This document shows, piece by piece, positions 60,436 to 64,000 of a DNA stretch of 64,000 nt. This stretch comes from Halomonas nitroreducens (GTDB lineage Bacteria; Pseudomonadota; Gammaproteobacteria; Pseudomonadales; Halomonadaceae): positions 210,390-274,389 of the forward strand of contig NZ_RXNS01000003.1 of NCBI RefSeq assembly GCF_003966155.1, given 5' to 3'. Every line of letters starts with the position of its first letter. Position 1 is the first letter of the stretch. The translations under genes were made by a program, and so were the position numbers. The notes beneath the pieces were generated by a model. The model did not search any database. It had not been told where the DNA came from and was given only the letters and a program-made list of their open reading frames with translations.

Positions 60436-60987
60436 ATGGCAGACGATGTCGGCGCGCGCCTGCGTGCACTGCGTAACCTGAGGGGCATTTCCCAGCGCGA
60501 GCTGGCCAAGCGCTGCGGGGTGACCCATTCCAGCCTGTCGCTGATCGAGCAGGGCAAGGTCTCCCCCTCGGTCAGCTCGCTGAAGAAGATCCTCGATGCC
60601 ATTCCCATGAGCGTCGGCGACTTCTTCACCATGGACCTGGAGAGCCGCGACCAGGTGTTCTACTCGGCCGACGAACTGGCCGATGTGGGCACCGGGGACG
60701 TCATCTACAAGCTGGTCGGCGGTAACCGCGCGAGCCGTGCCCTCAACTTCATGATCGAGACCTATCCCGCCGGCGCCGACACCGGCCGCGAGATGATCGC
60801 TCACCAGGGTGAGGAAGCCGGCGTGGTGCTGGAGGGCGAGATCGAGATCACCATCGGCGCCGAAACCCGGGTGCTGCAGGCCGGCGAGGCCTACTACTTC
60901 GACACCAACGTGCCGCACCGCTTCCGCAACGTGGGCGACGCCTCCTGCCGGCTGGTCAGCTGCGCCACCCCGGCCAGGACCTTTTGA
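60436..60987 (+). CDS. XRE-family regulator with C-terminal cupin domain (PuuR-like)
   Basis: Transcription factor of the PuuR type. The 183-aa product has a helix-turn-helix at about residues 5-60 (RLRALRNLRGISQRELAKRC, THSSLSLIEQGKVSPSVSSL) and a cupin barrel at about 105-178 (EEAGVVLEGEIEITIG, EAYYFDTNVPHRFRNVG) with a His suited to metal or ligand binding. E. coli PuuR represses putrescine use genes. A PuuC-like aldehyde dehydrogenase end at 63871 supports a polyamine or amino-aldehyde link, but the target is not shown by the sequence. RBS is AGAGGACGACCC. Confidence 0.88.
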   Translation: MADDVGARLRALRNLRGISQRELAKRCGVTHSSLSLIEQGKVSPSVSSLKKILDAIPMSVGDFFTMDLESRDQVFYSADELADVGTGDVIYKLVGGNRASRALNFMIETYPAGADTGREMIAHQGEEAGVVLEGEIEITIGAETRVLQAGEAYYFDTNVPHRFRNVGDASCRLVSCATPARTF

Positions 60988-61161
60988 GCCCCCTCGACAC
61001 TGTCGCCGCTTCCCGACACCAAGCCGGCAGGAGGTGTCGCCCCCGGCGGACACGTTGCCGGATGCCTGCCCGACGCCCATGCTGACACCATGGCGGCCAC
61101 CGCTCCCGCCGGGGGGCGAGCGGGCCGTGACAGCCTGTCGATCTTCACGAGGAGGGAGCCC

Positions 61162-61683
61162 ATGGATATGCCCCAACGCGTCCTGCTGGTCCTGATGCTG
61201 GCCCTGCTGGCGCCGGCCGCCCTGGCGCAGGACCCGGTGGACGACCCGGACGACGTCGATGTCGTCGTGGTCGACGATGTGGAGGAACCCGACGACGACC
61301 CGGTCGATGATGTCGACCTCGATGATCCTGACGTCATCGTCGTCGAGGAGAGCGAACCCTCGATCACCCTGGAAGGCGTGAGGGAGACTGCCCCCGAGGC
61401 CGCCGACTTTGGTCTCGGCACCGCCCAGCAGGCGGTCGAGAACGGCGGCGTCGATGGCGCTGCGGTCAGCGACATCGCCAGCGACGACCAGCGCAGCGAG
61501 GCCCGGGCGGCGACCGAGGACCGCAGCGACCTCGGGGGGCGCGGCATCGGCGGCCGGGACGCGGACGCCGGAGGCGATGGCCCCGGTGGCGGCAATAGCG
61601 GCGGCCCCGGCGGTGGCAATGGCAACGGCCCCGGTGGCAACGGTGGGCCTGGCGGCAACGGCGGCGGCCCCGGCCGCGACTGA
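61162..61683 (+). CDS. Secreted acidic, glycine-rich protein of unknown function
   Basis: I do not recognise a family. The 173-aa product has a clear signal peptide, MDMPQRVLLVLMLALLAPAALA, cut before QDPVDD. The mature protein has three zones: an Asp/Val segment (about residues 23-70; repeats of the DDPDDVDV kind), a mixed middle (about 70-128) with EGVRETAPEAADFGLGTAQQ, and a Gly/Asn/Pro tail (about 129-172) of GGP-GGN units. The acidic zone could bind Ca2+ or fit a high-salt periplasm; the tail resembles disordered, elastic or surface linkers. ATG 61162 follows GAGGAGGGAG, an excellent RBS. A GC hairpin (61692-61722) follows. Confidence 0.75.
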   Translation: MDMPQRVLLVLMLALLAPAALAQDPVDDPDDVDVVVVDDVEEPDDDPVDDVDLDDPDVIVVEESEPSITLEGVRETAPEAADFGLGTAQQAVENGGVDGAAVSDIASDDQRSEARAATEDRSDLGGRGIGGRDADAGGDGPGGGNSGGPGGGNGNGPGGNGGPGGNGGGPGRD

Positions 61684-61691
61684 CGGGGCGT

Positions 61692-61722
61692 CACCGGGTT
61701 GGCGGGCCGCTGCCGGCCCGGT
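61692..61722. terminator. GC-rich nested hairpin after the secreted-protein gene
   Basis: CACCGGG at 61692 pairs with CCCGGTG, and inside it GGGCCG pairs with CGGCCC around CTGC. No T tract. It lies between the convergent 61162 gene and the DUF6435-like gene. Confidence 0.45.
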
Positions 61723-61740
61723 GGCCATCCCGCCCCCGGC

Positions 61741-61911
61741 TCAGACTCCCTTCTGCCTGTCGATCGCTTCGCGCAGGGCCTCCGCCTCCTCGGTCAGGGA
61801 GGCGTTGGCGCGCATGTCGCCGTTGCGGGCGGCTTCCATGGCCTGTTCCAGCTTGCGCTCATAGTCTCGCTGCAGGCGCTTGGCGGGATCGCGTTTCAGC
61901 CAGCTCAGCAT
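61741..61911 (-). CDS. Small DUF6435-like protein (56 aa)
   Basis: Too short for most ORF lists but convincing. The product starts MLSWLKRDPAKRLQRDYERK, continues LEQAMEAARNGDM and LTEEAEALREAIDRQ, and ends KGV. The pattern (hydrophobic start, KDP-K-LQ-Y, K-EQAM-A-RNGD, LT-EAE-L--I) fits my recollection of the DUF6435 (Lacal_2735) family of small proteins of unknown function in marine gammaproteobacteria. It is predicted all helical and cytoplasmic. It is convergent with the secreted-protein gene and divergent from the tautomerase remnant. Confidence 0.75.
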   Translation of the reverse strand: MLSWLKRDPAKRLQRDYERKLEQAMEAARNGDMRANASLTEEAEALREAIDRQKGV

Positions 61912-61943
61912 GACGTTTCTCCGGTGTCGGCAAGGTCTTCATC

Positions 61944-61969
61944 GTACAACAACTGCATAGCTTTTGTAC
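61944..61969. promoter_or_regulatory. Inverted repeat GTACAA-N14-TTGTAC upstream of the DUF6435-like gene
   Basis: GTACAA (61944-61949) and TTGTAC (61964-61969) are perfect 6-bp arms centred in the AT-richer gap between divergent genes. Possible operator; no regulator assigned. Confidence 0.35.
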
Positions 61970-62014
61970 AAGAAACTCCGACCGCGCGCTCTTTGACCAC
62001 CGACGCCCACCCCG

Positions 62015-62037
62015 GGAATATTTCAAAAAATATTTCC
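62015..62037. promoter_or_regulatory. AT-rich inverted repeat upstream of the tautomerase remnant
   Basis: GGAATATTT and AAATATTTCC flank CAAA, an almost perfect inverted repeat of 23 bp, far more AT-rich than its surroundings. It lies 17 bp before the tautomerase start codon, the right place for an operator or -10. Confidence 0.4.
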
Positions 62038-62054
62038 ATATGAAGGAGCGGCAC

Positions 62055-62177
62055 ATGCCGATCGTCAACATCCAACTGCTCGAGGGGCGCAGCGACGCCC
62101 AGAAGGAAGCCCTGATCGAGAAGGTGACCGCCGCCGGGGGAGCCCTCATGACACACCCGTCGCTACTTTTCCCCTAG
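62055..62177 (+). pseudogene. Truncated 4-oxalocrotonate tautomerase family gene
   Basis: The reading frame starts MPIVNIQLLEGRSDAQKEAL and goes on to IEKVTAA, which is the N-terminal half of a 4-OT family enzyme, including catalytic Pro1 and Arg12. After residue 27 the sequence changes to an unrelated GGALMTHPSLLFP and stops at codon 41, whereas the family has 60-75 residues with essential Arg39 and Phe50 equivalents in the missing half. A normal RBS (GAAGGAG) and AT-rich upstream region remain. Most likely a deletion joined the 5' half of the gene to the region upstream of the FAD oxidase gene. Confidence 0.75.
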
Positions 62178-62182
62178 GGAAA
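62168..62182. promoter_or_regulatory. Palindrome TTTCCC-CTA-GGGAAA
   Basis: Perfect 6-bp arms around a 3-bp centre overlap the stop codon of the tautomerase remnant and lie about 120 bp before the FAD oxidase gene. A candidate operator for that gene. Confidence 0.35.
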
Positions 62183-62303
62183 TTGAGCCGCTGTGCAGGC
62201 TGCCACCATCCAGACTAAGCAGGCAAGGCACCGAAACGATCCAACGGGCTCATGCCGGAGCCGCGCACCTCCGGTGATCCCGAGGCAGATGAGGGACACC
62301 ACC

Positions 62304-63743
62304 ATGACAGCGCTCACCTATCGCACCCTGGATGGCGACCAGGCCGCCCTGCCGGCCGAGGCCGTCGACGACTTCGCGGCCAGCCTCAGGGGGCGCCTGA
62401 TCACCCCGGCCGACGAGGATTACCCGCCGCTGCGACACGTCTGGAACGGCATGGTCGACCGTCACCCGGCATTGATCGCCTGCTGCCAGGGCAACCAGGA
62501 CATCGTGCAGGCCATCGACTTCGCCAGCACCCGACGCATGTGGTTGAGCGTGCGGGGCGGTGGCCACCATATCGCCGGCAACGCCATCGCCGAGGGCGGA
62601 CTGGTGATCGACCTCTCGGCCATGCGCTCGGTCCACGTGGATCCCCGGCAAGGCACCGCCCGGGTGGCGCCCGGCGCCCTGCTCGGCGACGTCGATGCCG
62701 AGACCCAGGCCTTCGGCCTGGCGACCCCCCTGGGCGTCAACTCCACCACCGGCGTGGCCGGCCTCACCCTGGGCGGTGGCTTCGGCTGGCTGACCCGCAA
62801 GTTCGGCATGACCGCCGACAACCTGCTCTCGGCCGACGTGATCACCGCCGACGGCCAGCGGCACCGCGTCTCGGCCGAGGACGAGCCCGAGCTGTTCTGG
62901 GCCCTGCGCGGCGGCGGCGGCAACTTCGGGGTGGTGACATCCTTCGAGTTCCGCCTTCACCCGGTGGGCCCGGAGGTCCATGCCGGGCTGGTGGTCTACC
63001 CCTTTGACCAGGCCCGCCAGGTGTTGCAGGCCTGGCGCGACTTCACCCACCAGGCGCCCGACGAGCTCAGCGTGTGGGCGATCCTTCGCGATGCCCCGCC
63101 CCTGCCCTTCCTCCCCGAGGCCGTACACGGGCAACGGGTGGTGGTGTTCGCCCTGATGCATTGCGGCGACCCGGCCCACGCCGAGCGCGACGTGGCCCCG
63201 GTGCTGGCGTTCGGCGAACCGGTCGGCCAGATGCTGGGCACCCAGCCATACGCCGGCTTCCAGGCGGCCTTCGACCCCCTGCTCGCCCCGGGGGCCCGCA
63301 ACTACTGGAAGTCCCATGACTTCCAGGACCTCAGCGACGCGGCCCTGGAAGAGGCGATCACCGCGGCCGAGATGCTGCCGGGGACGGAGTGCGAGATCTT
63401 CCTGGCCCAGCTGGGAGGCGCCATGTCACGGGTCGACCCGACCGCTACCGCCTATGCCGGCCGCAATGCCCACTATGTGATGAACGTGCACGCCCGCTGG
63501 CAGGACGCCGCCGAGGATGATCGCTGCCGCGACTGGGCACGCGACGTCTTCCGCGCGCTCGCCCCCTTCGCCACGGGCGGCGGCTACGTCAACTTCCTGA
63601 CCGAGGACGAGGGCGATCGCATCGCCAGCGCCTATGGCGTCAACTACGAGCGCCTGCAGGCGGTGAAACGCCGCTATGACCCGGACAACCTGTTCCGCGT
63701 GAACCTCAACATCCCGCCCGCCGCCGCCGAAGACGCCGCCTGA
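62304..63743 (+). CDS. FAD-binding oxidase with BBE domain (berberine-bridge-enzyme-like)
   Basis: PCMH-type FAD oxidase that would oxidise an alcohol, sugar or amine with O2. The 479-aa product from MTALTYRTLDGDQAAL has the covalent-flavin motif SVRGGGHHIAGNA (8-alpha-histidyl site), NSTTGVAGLTLGGGFGW, FWALRGGGGNFGVVTSFEF, and a C-terminal BBE domain, YERLQAVKRRYDPDNLFRVN. The cysteine that forms a second flavin link in berberine bridge enzyme is absent at the matching site, so a single His-FAD bond is expected. No Tat or Sec signal, so cytoplasmic. An in-frame ATG 15 bp upstream is possible. Substrate unknown. Confidence 0.88.
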   Translation: MTALTYRTLDGDQAALPAEAVDDFAASLRGRLITPADEDYPPLRHVWNGMVDRHPALIACCQGNQDIVQAIDFASTRRMWLSVRGGGHHIAGNAIAEGGLVIDLSAMRSVHVDPRQGTARVAPGALLGDVDAETQAFGLATPLGVNSTTGVAGLTLGGGFGWLTRKFGMTADNLLSADVITADGQRHRVSAEDEPELFWALRGGGGNFGVVTSFEFRLHPVGPEVHAGLVVYPFDQARQVLQAWRDFTHQAPDELSVWAILRDAPPLPFLPEAVHGQRVVVFALMHCGDPAHAERDVAPVLAFGEPVGQMLGTQPYAGFQAAFDPLLAPGARNYWKSHDFQDLSDAALEEAITAAEMLPGTECEIFLAQLGGAMSRVDPTATAYAGRNAHYVMNVHARWQDAAEDDRCRDWARDVFRALAPFATGGGYVNFLTEDEGDRIASAYGVNYERLQAVKRRYDPDNLFRVNLNIPPAAAEDAA

Positions 63744-63757
63744 CGGGCCCCCAACGA

Positions 63758-63825
63758 CGCCCGGCGCCCATGTGAACTGACCCACAATCGTTGGACGGTT
63801 AGTTCACATGAGGGGGCGCCGGGCG
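63758..63825. terminator. Long two-part inverted repeat after the FAD oxidase gene
   Basis: CGCCCGGCGCCC-ATGTGAACT (63758-63778) pairs with AGTTCACAT (63801-63809) and, after GAGG, GGGCGCCGGGCG (63814-63825), around a 22-nt loop. It separates convergent genes and probably ends transcription from both; the AGTTCACAT arms are also operator-like. Confidence 0.6.
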
Positions 63826-63870
63826 ACAGGCCGGCCGGGACCGCGTGGCGCGATCCCGGTCGTGGCGGGC

Positions 63871-64000
63871 TCAGGGGGCGAGCGACATCCACACGCTCTT
63901 GAGGTCGGAATACTCCTCCAGGGAGTGGTGGGACTTGTCGCGGCCGTTGCCCGACTGCTTGACGCCGCCGAAGGGCACCGTCTGGTCCATGGCCGCCCAG
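63871..64000 (-). CDS. Aldehyde dehydrogenase, C-terminal end only (PuuC-like; cut by window edge)
   Basis: The last 42 codons of a gene that enters from beyond the right edge. The fragment reads MDQTVPFGGVKQSGNGRDK, then HHSLEEYSDLKSVWMSLAP. PFGG-KQSG-GR is the universal C-terminal ALDH motif, and NGRDKS-H-LE-Y--LK--W-SL closely follows E. coli PuuC (gamma-glutamyl-gamma-aminobutyraldehyde dehydrogenase). The catalytic Cys and Glu lie outside the window. It fits the PuuR-like regulator at 60436, hinting at polyamine breakdown genes to the right. Confidence 0.88.
   Translation of the reverse strand, partial: WAAMDQTVPFGGVKQSGNGRDKSHHSLEEYSDLKSVWMSLAP

Overview
The window is about 64 kb of GC-rich (clearly above 60%) gammaproteobacterial core chromosome. 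Gene order and protein sequences point to Halomonas or a close relative. Several blocks run in the order known from Pseudomonas and E. coli: the dcw cluster beside rnpB and rsmI; rsmI-lpoA-yraN-diaA-dolP; the mla/ibaG/murA/his block; the kdsD-kdsC-lptCAB-rpoN-hpf-ptsN-rapZ-ptsO block; and the mreBCD-maf-rng-yhdP-tldD block. Coding density is very high. I see no rRNA, tRNA, transposase, prophage or CRISPR array. This assignment rests on synteny and recalled protein families, not on a database search.

Layout: (1) 1-15.6 kb, minus strand: division and peptidoglycan cluster rsmH-ftsL-ftsI-murE-murF-mraY-murD-ftsW-murG-murC-ddl-ftsQ-ftsA-ftsZ, with ftsZ cut by the window edge and no mraZ. (2) 15.7-20.3 kb: RNase P RNA and rsmI on minus; lpoA-yraN-diaA-dolP on plus. 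(3) 20.4-25.4 kb, minus: sspAB, cytochrome bc1 (petABC), and rplM-rpsI. (4) 25.4-29.6 kb: zapE, zapG, a Nif3-like gene and degS/algW. (5) 29.6-36.5 kb, minus: mlaFEDCB-ibaG-murA-hisG-hisD. (6) 36.7-44.8 kb, plus: yrbG, kdsD-kdsC-lptC-lptA-lptB, then rpoN-hpf-ptsN-rapZ-ptsO. (7) 44.9-57.0 kb: pmbA, yjgA, tldD-yhdP-rng-maf-mreD-mreC-mreB. (8) 57.1-60.4 kb: gatCAB. (9) 60.4-64 kb: the only accessory-looking stretch. It holds an XRE-cupin regulator, a secreted acidic and glycine-rich protein of unknown function, a 56-aa DUF6435-like protein, a broken 4-oxalocrotonate tautomerase, a berberine-bridge-type FAD oxidase, and the end of a PuuC-like aldehyde dehydrogenase.

Most of the window builds or guards the cell envelope: peptidoglycan precursors (mur genes, ddl, mraY), septal and lateral wall machinery (fts, mre), PBP regulation (lpoA), LPS synthesis and export (kds, lpt), phospholipid asymmetry and transport (mla, yhdP) and envelope stress sensing (degS). 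The rpoN block links this to nitrogen-PTS regulation and to RapZ, which controls amino-sugar supply.

The items most worth a second look are not new gene clusters but signals between and at the ends of genes. They are two sigma-54 promoter matches in tandem directly upstream of rpoN itself; an mreC gene whose conserved N-terminus can only be translated from an AUC codon; two copies of a composite intergenic repeat of GCTGGAA units, a hairpin and a conserved 28-bp block; a roughly 120-bp near-palindrome between yjgA and tldD; a structured leader in front of rplM-rpsI; and the eroded accessory edge near 61-62 kb.
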